From Gammaproteobacteria bacterium (GTDB lineage Bacteria; Pseudomonadota; Gammaproteobacteria; HK1), in NCBI GenBank assembly GCA_022824305.1, contig JAJEAD010000081.1:1-44823 (forward strand): a stretch of DNA of 44,823 nt. Direction: 5' to 3'. Within the stretch, counting starts at the first letter, position 1. Every line of letters starts with the position of its first letter. The notes below the pieces were generated by a model that had not been told where the DNA came from, did no database searches, and saw only the letters and a program-made list of their open reading frames with translations. A program made the position numbers and the translations under genes. This document shows positions 15,900-23,744 of the stretch, in pieces.

Positions 15900-17086
15900 G
15901 GCACCGCCCTCACGGTCGCAACGACGCGCGTTGGTTCGAAATGGAACTCGGGCTTCGGGTTGCCGTTCTCTGCGAGGAGCTTGCGGGCAAGCGGCACTCC
16001 GAGGCCGAAGCGCTGCGCGAATCCGAGACTGTGCATGATCTCGGCCAGGAGGGGATTGCGGTAGTCGGTGTCTCCCTTTCCGAAGTTCTCGCTCGTCATT
16101 CGGCCGTACAATCCGCCGGGGTTGGCGATTTCGACCCGGTCCGAGTACCAGTACACCCGAATCGGTGTATTCGTTCCTTCATAGCTGCGATGCATGACCG
16201 CGTTGTAGACGAGCTGCCGCAGCGCATCGACCGGATAGTCCGGCTGTTGCACTTCTCGTCGTGTCCCGGCCACCTTGGTGCGGACCGACACACTCAGGTC
16301 GAGTAGATCGTTGAGCCGCCGGATGACGTCGTCGAGTCTGCCGGTTAGCTGCTTCTGTTGCGTGATGGAATCGGTGATTTCGGTACCGTCGATCCGAAGG
16401 AACTGGACGTAGGCACCGGGCAGAGGACCCTGGGGGTCACGTCCGAACGCAAGGGTTGCACCCCACGTCGGTCTGCCGCCATGAACCAGTCGCAGCGAGC
16501 GCAACTGTTGTTCGAAGGTTCTCTGGTTGCTTTCCAGAACCGGAGTGGCGACCGCGGCAGGAAAGTAGTGGCTGCGGAGGAAGTCCGGATCCAGATCCTC
16601 GATCTCCATTCCGTCTGCCGGCCTGGAATCGAAGGGCAGATCGGCGGCGCGGCGCCGCTCGCCGAGCAGTCGCTCGTCCTCCGCAGACCCTTCGTGAACC
16701 GAGGGTCCGACCCGTACCCAGACGCGACCCTGGTAGCGCACCGGTGGACTTGCGGATGGTTCGACCGTCACTACCGCCACTTCACACTCGTTCAACCGAC
16801 GCCTTTGCACGGTCATCGAGGGAAGCGGCAGGATGCTGCCTTCGCCCCGAATGTTCGACAGCCGCACCAGCAGCTCGTCGTCGATCGGCAGCGAAGCGCA
16901 GGAACCATTGTCGCGCACTCCGACCAATACGACACCGGGTCGCCCGTTGCCCGGCAGATCATTGGCAAATGCGCAGATGTTGCGCCGAATCTTCTTTCCG
17001 TCGACGGCGGACTCCTTGCGCTCCACGAAATCGGATTCGAGATCCGTCAACAGCCGCTCGAGCTCAGCGTCGGAGTAGGTTGCCAT
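15896..17086 (-). CDS. Schlafen AlbA_2 domain plus HATPase_c_4 protein
   Basis: A 396-residue protein with two recognisable modules. Residues about 10-130 are a Schlafen AlbA_2 domain (ESDFVERKES at 17-26, CAFANDLPGNGRPGVVLVGV at 38-57, VWVRVGPSVHEGSAED). Residues about 285-390 are a GHKL ATPase of the HATPase_c_4 type: N-box VYNAVMHRSY with Asn295 and His299, NPGG at 322-325, RNPLLAEIM, and the glycine box GLGVPLARKLL at 361-371. The middle (150-280) is less conserved. Proteins of this layout are usually annotated as putative transcriptional regulators or ATP-binding proteins and are frequent in defence islands. ATG 17086 has GAGGAAA just upstream. It is the first gene of a two-gene operon with the ParA-like ATPase. 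Function is not established. Confidence 0.87.
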   Translation of the reverse strand: MATYSDAELERLLTDLESDFVERKESAVDGKKIRRNICAFANDLPGNGRPGVVLVGVRDNGSCASLPIDDELLVRLSNIRGEGSILPLPSMTVQRRRLNECEVAVVTVEPSASPPVRYQGRVWVRVGPSVHEGSAEDERLLGERRRAADLPFDSRPADGMEIEDLDPDFLRSHYFPAAVATPVLESNQRTFEQQLRSLRLVHGGRPTWGATLAFGRDPQGPLPGAYVQFLRIDGTEITDSITQQKQLTGRLDDVIRRLNDLLDLSVSVRTKVAGTRREVQQPDYPVDALRQLVYNAVMHRSYEGTNTPIRVYWYSDRVEIANPGGLYGRMTSENFGKGDTDYRNPLLAEIMHSLGFAQRFGLGVPLARKLLAENGNPKPEFHFEPTRVVATVRAVP

Positions 17087-17181
17087 GGAGTTTCCTCTGG
17101 GACGCCACGAGCTCGGATTCAGACCAGTCGAGCCCCATGCCGTCTCTCGACCCCTTCGATGCTCGTGAGAGCCTCGCCTCC

Positions 17182-17214
17182 ATTATCGGAGAAAAGACCG
17201 CATCGGGTACCCGA
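17182..17214 (-). promoter_or_regulatory. candidate promoter/operator of the AlbA_2-ParA operon
   Basis: On the minus strand a -10-like GATAAT (17182-17187) lies 95 bases before the AlbA_2 start. A perfect 12-base palindrome, TCGGGTACCCGA (17203-17214), sits 15 bases upstream of it where a -35 element would be, while the -35 match itself is poor. This is the layout of a repressor or activator site. It rests on inspection only. Confidence 0.35.
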
Positions 17215-17307
17215 CAAGACGCACCGGGAAGCGTCGAGCAGGGCCTGTCTTGCCATCTGCGCGACGTGCCCAGCCGCACAGGCTCCTGGCAGAGATGGAC
17301 CCGGCGT

Positions 17308-18687
17308 TCAAGCCTTGACGACGGTCGCCCTGGGGCGTGGCACATCCTCCATCGCGTTCCTGGTATCCACGATGAGCGCGGCGTGCTCGCCGAGGAGCGC
17401 GTAGTCGATGGCGCGGTGGTCGGTGACGATCACGACGCAGTCGCTGCGGGCGAGGCGCGCGGCGTCCAGCGCCTCGGAACGCAGGTCGATGCGGTGCCGG
17501 CGCATGGCGGGAAAGACCGGCACCAGGGGGTCGTGATAGGCCACCCGAGCGCCCAGCGCCATGAGACGCTCGATGATCTCCGCCGCCGGGCTCTCGCGCA
17601 TGTCGTCCACGTCGGGCTTGTAGGCGATGCCGATCACGATGACGTCCGCTCCGTGCACGGGCTTCCGTGCGCGGTTCAGGGCATCGGCAACTCTCGATAC
17701 GACGTGGCGGGGCATCCGCGAGTTGATCTCGCCCGCGAGCTCGATGAAACGAGTGGAGTGTCCGAACTCCTTGGCCCGCCAGGTCAGGTAGAAGGGGTCG
17801 ATGGGAATGCAGTGGCCGCCGAGACCCGGGCCGGGCCAGAATGCCTCGAAGCCGAAGGGCTTGGTGGCGGCGGCACGCACGACTTCCCATACGTCGATGC
17901 CCATTTCGTCGAACACCACCTTCAACTCGTTGACCAGCGCGATGTTGACCGCGCGGTAGACGTTCTCCAGCAGCTTCGCGGATTCCGCGATGTCGGCCGA
18001 GGAGACCCGGTGGACCTTGTCGATGCAGCTCGCATAGAGCGCTTCGGCGAGGTCCCCGCTCACATCGTCGACCCCTCCCACCAGCTTCGGAATGGTGCGG
18101 GTGCTCGCATCGGTCCGGCCGGGGTCCTCGCGCTCCGGGCTGTAGGCGAGGAAGTAGTCGCTCCCGCAGCGCAACCCGGTCTCCTCGAGGATCGGACGCA
18201 TCCACTCCCGAGTGGTGCCGGGAAAGGTCGTCGATTCGAGCACCACCAGGTGCCCCCGCCGCAGGCGGCGCGCCACCATGCGGGTGCTCGAGAGGAGGTA
18301 CTCGAGGTCCGGCTCACGGTGGGGGCCGAGCGGCGTGGGCACGCAGAGGATGATCGCATCGGCGTCGCGCAGCTCGGCTTCGTCCGCGCTCGCCCGGAAG
18401 CGCCCGGAGGCATTGAGCCGCGCGGCGAAGGACGGGCCGAGATGCTTGAGGTAGTCCTCCCCCCGGCGCAGCTTGGCAATCTTCTCCCGATCCACGTCGT
18501 AGCCGAGCACCGGGAAGCCGGCGTCGTGAAGGGCGCGGACCAGGGGCAGCCCAACGTAGCCGAGCCCCACCACCGCCACCGTGGCGCGGCGGCCCCTCAG
18601 GGCGGACTCGAGGCGCCGGGCCGTCTCGTTCGGGATCTCCCCGCCGGCGTCGTTGCTCTGCGCCGGAGCGCTTGCCTCAGAATTCAT
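17308..18687 (-). CDS. wbpA: UDP-N-acetylglucosamine (or related) 6-dehydrogenase, WbpA type
   Basis: A 459-residue nucleotide-sugar dehydrogenase that oxidises the C6 hydroxyl of a UDP-sugar to the uronic acid with two NAD+. The NAD loop is VVGLGYVGLPLV (39-50), the catalytic cysteine is Cys293 in PGLGGHCIPIDP, and VVLESTTFPGTT (148-159) together with KPFGFEAFWPGPG marks the branch acting on UDP-HexNAc (WbpA, TviB) rather than UDP-glucose. The C-terminal domain (VIVIGIAYKPDVDDMRESPA) is the standard UDP-binding domain. The first 25 residues are a non-conserved polar extension. Its ATG overlaps the end of manC by four bases, so the two form an operon for cell-surface polysaccharide precursors. 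No glycosyltransferase or polymerase gene is adjacent. Confidence 0.85.
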   Translation of the reverse strand: MNSEASAPAQSNDAGGEIPNETARRLESALRGRRATVAVVGLGYVGLPLVRALHDAGFPVLGYDVDREKIAKLRRGEDYLKHLGPSFAARLNASGRFRASADEAELRDADAIILCVPTPLGPHREPDLEYLLSSTRMVARRLRRGHLVVLESTTFPGTTREWMRPILEETGLRCGSDYFLAYSPEREDPGRTDASTRTIPKLVGGVDDVSGDLAEALYASCIDKVHRVSSADIAESAKLLENVYRAVNIALVNELKVVFDEMGIDVWEVVRAAATKPFGFEAFWPGPGLGGHCIPIDPFYLTWRAKEFGHSTRFIELAGEINSRMPRHVVSRVADALNRARKPVHGADVIVIGIAYKPDVDDMRESPAAEIIERLMALGARVAYHDPLVPVFPAMRRHRIDLRSEALDAARLARSDCVVIVTDHRAIDYALLGEHAALIVDTRNAMEDVPRPRATVVKA

Positions 18688-20225
18688 GGCTCCTGTGCCC
18701 GGCCCGCCCCTCCGCCCGCCTGGCGGTTGTAGCGGTCCTCGTAGCGCACGATGTCCTCCTCGTCCAGGTGGCGGCCCGACTGCACCTCGATGACTTCGAG
18801 CGGCGTGCTCCCGGGATTCTCGAGGCGATGGGCGGTGCCCGCGGGAATGTCTATCGACTGGTTCTCCGAGAGCAGGAACTCCTCGCCTCCCCGCGTCACC
18901 CTGCCGGTGCCGCGCACCACCACCCAGTGCTCGAAGCGGTGGCGGTGCATTTGCAGGGAGAGCGCTTCGCCCGGTTTCACGCAGAGGCGCTTGACCTGGT
19001 AGCCCTCGTCGGAGCCGAGTCGTTCGAAGCTGCCCCAGGGGCGCTCGACCCGACGGTGATGCCGGCTCTCTTCGCGGCGTTCGCTCTCGAGCCAGGCGAC
19101 GACCTCGCCCGTCTTTCGCGCGGCATCCTTGTGCGCCACGAGCACCGCGTCCGCGGTCTCGACCACCACCGTGTCCGTGAGGCCCACCGCGGCGAGCAGG
19201 CGATGTTCCGCGTGCAGAAGGCAGCTCGTGCTGTCATGGACAAACACGTCGCCGTACGAGGCGTTGTCTCCGTCGCCACGCTTGAGGTCCAGCCAGGCGG
19301 TCCAGGAGCCGACGTCGGACCAGCCCGCGTCCAGGGTCACCACCGCAGCCGGTATCGCTTCTCCCTCCCGTCCATCGGCGGTGGGCTCGAGCCGCGAGCC
19401 GGAGAGACGTTCCATCACCGCGTAGTCGATGGAATCGCGCGGACAGCCTTCCAGGGCCGCGGCGCCGAGATGCACGAACACGCCGTCTTCGAGCCTTCCG
19501 GCAAGGGCTTCGCGGCAGGCGGACAGCACTTCCGGGCGATGCCGCTTCACCGCTTCGAGCCACACCGAGGCGCGCATGACGAAGATGCCGGCGTTCCAGA
19601 GATAGCGGCCCGAGGCGAGATAGGAAGCGGCCGCGTCCCGGCCCGGCTTCTCGACGAAGGCGTCGATGGCGTAGCCCCGGGCGTCGTCCCCCGCCCGAAC
19701 CCCGGCGCCGCGACGAATGTAGCCGTATCCCGTCTCGGGCAGGGTCGGACTGACCCCGAAGGCGACGATCATGCCTTCGTTTCCGAAGCGCAGCGCCGCG
19801 CTCACCGTGCGGTGAAACGCGGGCAGATCGCTGACGACGTGGTCCGAAGGGCACACGAGCAGGACGGGATCGCCGCCCCGCCGGCTCGCCCACAACGCGG
19901 CGCTGGTCAGGGCGGGGGCGGTGTCGCGGGCCACCGGCTCGAGGAGGATCGTCGCCGGCGCGCCGCCCGAGTCCTCGAGCTGCTCGCGCACGATGAAGCG
20001 GTGCTCCTCGTGACAGATCACGAGCGTCTCCCCGAGCGTCGCCTCCGCGTCCGAGGCCGCCGCCCCGAGGGGCAGCGAGCGTACCCGTTCATGCGTCTCC
20101 TGCAGCAGGGAGCGCTCGCCGAAAGGGCGCAGAAGCTGCTTGGGATGCCGTTCGCGCGACAGGGGCCAGAGTCGGGTTCCGGACCCTCCCGCAAGGATCA
20201 CGGGGACGACCAACGCTCCGTCCAA
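18684..20225 (-). CDS. manC: mannose-1-phosphate guanylyltransferase / mannose-6-phosphate isomerase
   Basis: A 513-residue type II bifunctional enzyme making GDP-mannose. The N-terminal nucleotidyltransferase has the signature LAGGSGTRLWPLSR (11-24), HPKQLL, the base-binding VCPSDHVVSD and FVEKPGRD. The C-terminal cupin is the phosphomannose isomerase with RPWGSFERL, the metal-binding QMHRHRFEHWVVVRGTG and SIDIPAGTAHRLENPG. The start is TTG 20225, supported by AGGAGG at 20235-20240, 9 bases upstream; an internal TTG four codons later has a worse site. It is the first gene of a two-gene unit with the wbpA-type dehydrogenase. The last residues (DEEDIVRYEDRYNRQ) are typical of the family. GDP-mannose would feed O-antigen, capsule or exopolysaccharide. 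Confidence 0.95.
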   Translation of the reverse strand: MDGALVVPVILAGGSGTRLWPLSRERHPKQLLRPFGERSLLQETHERVRSLPLGAAASDAEATLGETLVICHEEHRFIVREQLEDSGGAPATILLEPVARDTAPALTSAALWASRRGGDPVLLVCPSDHVVSDLPAFHRTVSAALRFGNEGMIVAFGVSPTLPETGYGYIRRGAGVRAGDDARGYAIDAFVEKPGRDAAASYLASGRYLWNAGIFVMRASVWLEAVKRHRPEVLSACREALAGRLEDGVFVHLGAAALEGCPRDSIDYAVMERLSGSRLEPTADGREGEAIPAAVVTLDAGWSDVGSWTAWLDLKRGDGDNASYGDVFVHDSTSCLLHAEHRLLAAVGLTDTVVVETADAVLVAHKDAARKTGEVVAWLESERREESRHHRRVERPWGSFERLGSDEGYQVKRLCVKPGEALSLQMHRHRFEHWVVVRGTGRVTRGGEEFLLSENQSIDIPAGTAHRLENPGSTPLEVIEVQSGRHLDEEDIVRYEDRYNRQAGGGAGRAQEP

Positions 20226-20255
20226 GAGGCCCTTCCTCCTCGTCCTCGACTTCTC

Positions 20256-20272
20256 CGGCCCGCGCCGGGCCG
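20256..20272 (-). terminator. hairpin after the Mrp operon (possible terminator)
   Basis: A 7-base perfect stem (CGGCCCG / CGGGCCG) with a 3-base loop lies 7 bases past the last antiporter gene and before the manC ribosome binding site. There is no T-run. It may end or attenuate the long antiporter transcript. Confidence 0.35.
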
Positions 20273-20278
20273 ACTACT

Positions 20279-21961
20279 CTACAGGACTAGCACGCCCACG
20301 TAGGCGCCGAGCAGCAGCACCACCACGGCCACCGCGGCGCGGGTCGACCAGCTTCGCCCGAGCGGTCCTTCCGGCCCGTGCGTCTCGTGCAGGTGTCGTG
20401 CCCCACCCGCAAGGAGCGCGAGCGCAGCGCTCCGAAGCCGGGCGTCGAGGTCTCGCAATGCCGGCGCGCACCTTCGAAGCGCGTCCGGGAGAAAGCGCCG
20501 GTACACCCACTCGACGTCGAGGTTGACGCTGTGGAGCTCGGGGGGATAGAGCCCGGAGAGGCGCAGCCACAGGAAGGCGAGCGCGGAGAAGAACAGAAGC
20601 TGGGTCTGGGCGAGCACGTGGCTCGCGGTGTAGGGCGCGTAGGCGATCTCGAAGGGCACCAGCGCGTAGAGCAGCCCGGGCGCGCAGCCGATCGCGACGC
20701 AGAGCGCAGCCGCGACCGTCATCGCGAGCAGCATGTTGCCCGGGGGATCGGTGGTGCGGATCCCCGAGTCGTGGGCGAAGAATGCGAAGAAGGGAATCTT
20801 GATGCCGGCGTGGTGGAACACCCCGGCGGAGGCGAAGAGCAGTCCCAGCCACACCCACGTGTAGCCCTCTCCGGCCGCCGCCGACATCACCAGGGACTTG
20901 CTCACGAAGCCGCTGAACAGGGGAAAGGCGGAGATCGACGCCGCGCCCACGATGCACAGCACGGTGGTCTTCGGCATGCTCCGGTACAGGCCGCCGAGGT
21001 CCGAGCCGTTGATGCGGCCCGTCATGTGCAGCACCGCCCCCATCGACATCATGAGAAGCCCCTTGAAGATCACGTCGTTGAAGGCGTGAGCGACGGCGCC
21101 CGCCAGCGCGAGCGAAGTCCCGATGCCGATTCCGCAGACCATGAAACCGATCTGGTTGATCATGCTGTAGGCGAGCACCCGTCGAAGGTCGTTCTCGATG
21201 ACCGCGTAGAAGATCGGAAAGCAGGTCATCGCCATGCCGACGTAGACGAGCAGCTCGGTACCGGGGAATCCGCGGGCGAGCGCGTACACCGCGACCTTGG
21301 TGGTGAACATGCAGAGGTAGACGGTGCCGGTCGGCGTAGCTTCCGGATACGCGTCCGTCAGCCAGTTGTGCACGAAGGGAAACGCGCACTTGATCCCGAA
21401 GGCGGCGAGCAGGAGCCAGCCGGCGATGCTGTCGGCGCCGATCTCGCCGAAGGCGAGCGAGCCCTCCGTGCGCAGGTACACGAGCGCACCGGCGAGGAGA
21501 AGCACCCCGGAGACGATGTGGGCAAGCAGGTAGCGCATGCCGGCGCGAAGCGCCCGTGGGCTGCGCCGGGCCCAGACGAGGCAGACCGACGAGAGCGCCA
21601 TCAGCTCCCAGAACACGAAGAGGGTCAGGAGATCCCCCGCGAAGACCGCCCCGAGCGCCGCGCCCACGTAGGCGAGCGCCGCCACGTGCTGAACCCGCTC
21701 GCGCAGGTGGAGCGAGAACAGCGCGGCGAGGAGGGCCGCGAGATGGAAGAGCCATCCGAAGAGCCGGCTCAGCCCGTCCACCCGCAGTGGCGTCAGCTCC
21801 ATGCCGAAGAAATGAAGGGTCCACGCCGAGTCCGGGTCGAGGGCGGCGAGCGAGAGCGCCCCGGCCACCGGCGCTCCCAGCAACACCGGAACGCGAAAGC
21901 GGGGACCGAGCACGGCGAGAACGAGGGCTCCGGCAAAGAAGGGAAGGTAGGGCGCGATCAC
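20279..21961 (-). CDS. Mrp-type antiporter large subunit, third copy (MrpD/NuoL-like)
   Basis: A 560-residue polytopic membrane protein of the proton-translocating NuoL/M/N-MrpA/D family. The core has the channel glutamate in TLFVFWELMALSS, the lysine of FGIKCAFPFVHNWLTDAYPEA, the second lysine in LCMFTTKVAVYALA, and the discontinuous-helix histidines (VAHAFNDVIFKGLLMMSMG). The C-terminal 130 residues after YAPYTASHVLAQTQ form an extra amphipathic, Arg-rich extension ending in one more membrane helix. The start is GTG 21961, whose GTGA overlaps the stop of the 100-residue membrane protein; longer frames upstream are shadows. It is the last gene of the antiporter operon. It probably adds a further proton channel to the complex; a role in a related energy-converting complex cannot be excluded. 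Confidence 0.85.
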   Translation of the reverse strand: MIAPYLPFFAGALVLAVLGPRFRVPVLLGAPVAGALSLAALDPDSAWTLHFFGMELTPLRVDGLSRLFGWLFHLAALLAALFSLHLRERVQHVAALAYVGAALGAVFAGDLLTLFVFWELMALSSVCLVWARRSPRALRAGMRYLLAHIVSGVLLLAGALVYLRTEGSLAFGEIGADSIAGWLLLAAFGIKCAFPFVHNWLTDAYPEATPTGTVYLCMFTTKVAVYALARGFPGTELLVYVGMAMTCFPIFYAVIENDLRRVLAYSMINQIGFMVCGIGIGTSLALAGAVAHAFNDVIFKGLLMMSMGAVLHMTGRINGSDLGGLYRSMPKTTVLCIVGAASISAFPLFSGFVSKSLVMSAAAGEGYTWVWLGLLFASAGVFHHAGIKIPFFAFFAHDSGIRTTDPPGNMLLAMTVAAALCVAIGCAPGLLYALVPFEIAYAPYTASHVLAQTQLLFFSALAFLWLRLSGLYPPELHSVNLDVEWVYRRFLPDALRRCAPALRDLDARLRSAALALLAGGARHLHETHGPEGPLGRSWSTRAAVAVVVLLLGAYVGVLVL

Positions 21962-22260
21962 GCGTCGTCCTCCTTCCCGGTCGCCGGAGGACCGCGGCGC
22001 GGGCGCCCTTCCGGGCGCCCTTCGTAGTAGTCCTCGCGGCGCATGAGGGCGCGGCGCATCTGCTTCGCGGCCAGCACCAGCACCACGCAGGCCACGAAGC
22101 CATAGATCGCGTGGAACCCGAAGAGGCCCTCCCACGGGTGCTCGGCGTGCCGGTGGATCACGAGATCGAGGCCGGCCAGCACGGCGCAGAGCGCGTAGAA
22201 GGTCCACCGGATGCGCTTCTGGTTCACGGGCCGATCGAGGAAGCGGGGAGGCTCGTTCAA
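21958..22260 (-). CDS. small two-helix membrane protein in the Mrp operon, unidentified
   Basis: A 100-residue protein I cannot name. It has a basic N-terminus (residues 1-17), a first membrane segment (about 18-35), a short histidine-containing loop (HRHAEHPWEG, 36-45), a second membrane segment (about 47-66), and a charged cytoplasmic tail with LMRREDYYEG followed by Arg/Pro-rich residues. TTG 22260 is the start because its TTGA overlaps the preceding stop codon, and its own TGA overlaps the GTG of the next gene; this chain of overlaps is strong evidence that it is real. It is probably an assembly or interface subunit between two antiporter-like proteins. I recall similar short proteins ending in a KREEDYY-like motif near antiporter operons, but cannot verify that here. 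Confidence 0.75.
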   Translation of the reverse strand: MNEPPRFLDRPVNQKRIRWTFYALCAVLAGLDLVIHRHAEHPWEGLFGFHAIYGFVACVVLVLAAKQMRRALMRREDYYEGRPEGRPRRGPPATGKEDDA

Positions 22261-23744
22261 GTCGGGGCCTCCGCCGCCATCGTGTCCGCCGCGGGAGCCG
22301 CCACCGGCTCGAGCAGGCGGTAGAGGAGATCGGGCGCCGCAAAGAGCCCGAGGACCATGAGCGCGCACACGGCGATGGCCGTGGTGCAAGGCCACGGCGC
22401 CTCCCCGATGGTACGCGCGGAGGCCGGGTCCGGCGTCCGGTAGAAGGCGCGCACGCAGATCGGCGCGAGGTAGCCGAGACTCAGAAGCGAACCGAGCAGC
22501 AGGGCCGCGAGCAGCAGCCCCTCCCCCGCCTCGAGGGCGCCGAGCGCGAGCTGCCACTTGCTCCACATACCCCCCGCCGGAGGCAACCCGACGATCCCCA
22601 GGCTCGCCACCGTGAACGCGGCCATCGTGATCGGCATTCGCCGCCCGATGCCGTCGAGCTCGCTCACCCGCGTCTTGCCGCTCGCGACCAGGATCGCGCC
22701 GGCGCAGAAGAAGAGCGTGATCTTGGCGACCGCGTGCATCAGGATGTGCATGCCCGCGCCCAGGGTGGCGGGAACGTTGGCCATCATCGCCCCGAGGGTC
22801 ACGTACGAGAGCTGGCTCACCGTCGAGTACGCCAGGCGCGCCTTGAGGTTGTCCTGACGGGCGGCGACGAGCGCGGCGACCACGATGCTGAGCGCGGCGA
22901 GATACATCAGCCCGCGACCGGTCGCCGCCTCCGAGAGCAGGCCCGGACCGAAGAGGTAGACTGACACCTTCGCGATGGAGAACACCCCCGCCTTGACCAC
23001 CGCCACCGCGTGCAGGAGCGCGCTCACCGGGGTGGGCGCGACCATGGCCGCGGGAAGCCAGCGGTGCAGGGGCATGAGCGCCGCCTTGGCGATGCCGAAC
23101 ACGTAGAGGGCGAGGAGCAGGCCGGCCGCGCCGGGGGAGACGTGTCCGTCGAGCACCCCGCCCGGCCTGAAGTCGAGGGTGCCGGCCGCGGCCTGCGTCC
23201 ACACCAGCGCCGGCACGAGCAGTCCGATGGAGGCCGCGAGCAGCAGGAGCGCATACACCCGGCCGCCGCGTCGCGCCTCGTCGTCCCCGTGGTGGGTGAC
23301 GAGCGGCCAGGTCGCGAGGGTGAGGATCTCGTAGCAGGCGAAGAGAGTGAACACGTTGGCGGCGAAGGCCACTCCGGTGGCGGCCGCGAGCGACACCGCG
23401 AAGCACGCGTAGAAGCGGGTCTGGGCGTGTTCGGCGAGCGCCCTCATGTAGCCGACGGAGTAGAGCGAGGTGACGAGCCACAGGACGCTCGCCAGGGTGG
23501 CGAAGAGCAGTCCCAGCGGCTCCGCCTCGAACGCGATCTCGAGCTCGGGGGAGACGGAGAGCAGCGCGAGGCGGGGCCGCTCTCCCGCGGCCACCGCCGG
23601 CCACAGCGCGGCCGTCGCGGCGACGAGCGCCGCCCCCGTCACGAAGGTCACCCCCTCGCGAAGGTTGGGCCGGCGTCCGGCGAGCGCGATGCCGAGCGCA
23701 CCCGCGAGCGGGATGCCCACCGCGATCGCGGGCAGCGCGCTCAC
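22257..23744 (-). CDS. Mrp-type antiporter large subunit, second copy (MrpD/NuoM-like)
   Basis: A 495-residue polytopic protein of the NuoL/M/N-MrpA/D family with about fourteen hydrophobic segments. Channel residues are kept: Glu in LFACYEILTLATWPLV, Lys in GIAKAALMPLHRWLPAAM, Lys in HAVAVVKAGVFSIAKV, and the histidines of GMHILMHAVAKITLFFCAGA. The motif RRMPITMAAFTVASLGIVGLPP is the usual family signature before the late helices. The start is GTG 23744, whose GTGA overlaps the stop of the preceding mrpD; this placement also puts a membrane helix at the N-terminus. It is distinct in sequence from its two neighbours of the same family, so it is an old paralogue rather than a recent duplicate. 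Confidence 0.87.
   Translation of the reverse strand: MSALPAIAVGIPLAGALGIALAGRRPNLREGVTFVTGAALVAATAALWPAVAAGERPRLALLSVSPELEIAFEAEPLGLLFATLASVLWLVTSLYSVGYMRALAEHAQTRFYACFAVSLAAATGVAFAANVFTLFACYEILTLATWPLVTHHGDDEARRGGRVYALLLLAASIGLLVPALVWTQAAAGTLDFRPGGVLDGHVSPGAAGLLLALYVFGIAKAALMPLHRWLPAAMVAPTPVSALLHAVAVVKAGVFSIAKVSVYLFGPGLLSEAATGRGLMYLAALSIVVAALVAARQDNLKARLAYSTVSQLSYVTLGAMMANVPATLGAGMHILMHAVAKITLFFCAGAILVASGKTRVSELDGIGRRMPITMAAFTVASLGIVGLPPAGGMWSKWQLALGALEAGEGLLLAALLLGSLLSLGYLAPICVRAFYRTPDPASARTIGEAPWPCTTAIAVCALMVLGLFAAPDLLYRLLEPVAAPAADTMAAEAPT

Noticed and set aside
14855..17160. Terminal inverted repeat GACCCCTT flanking the AlbA_2/ParA operon
   Set aside because: An 8-base match appears near each end in opposite orientation, but one copy overlaps the ParA stop codon and 8 bases is expected by chance over this distance.
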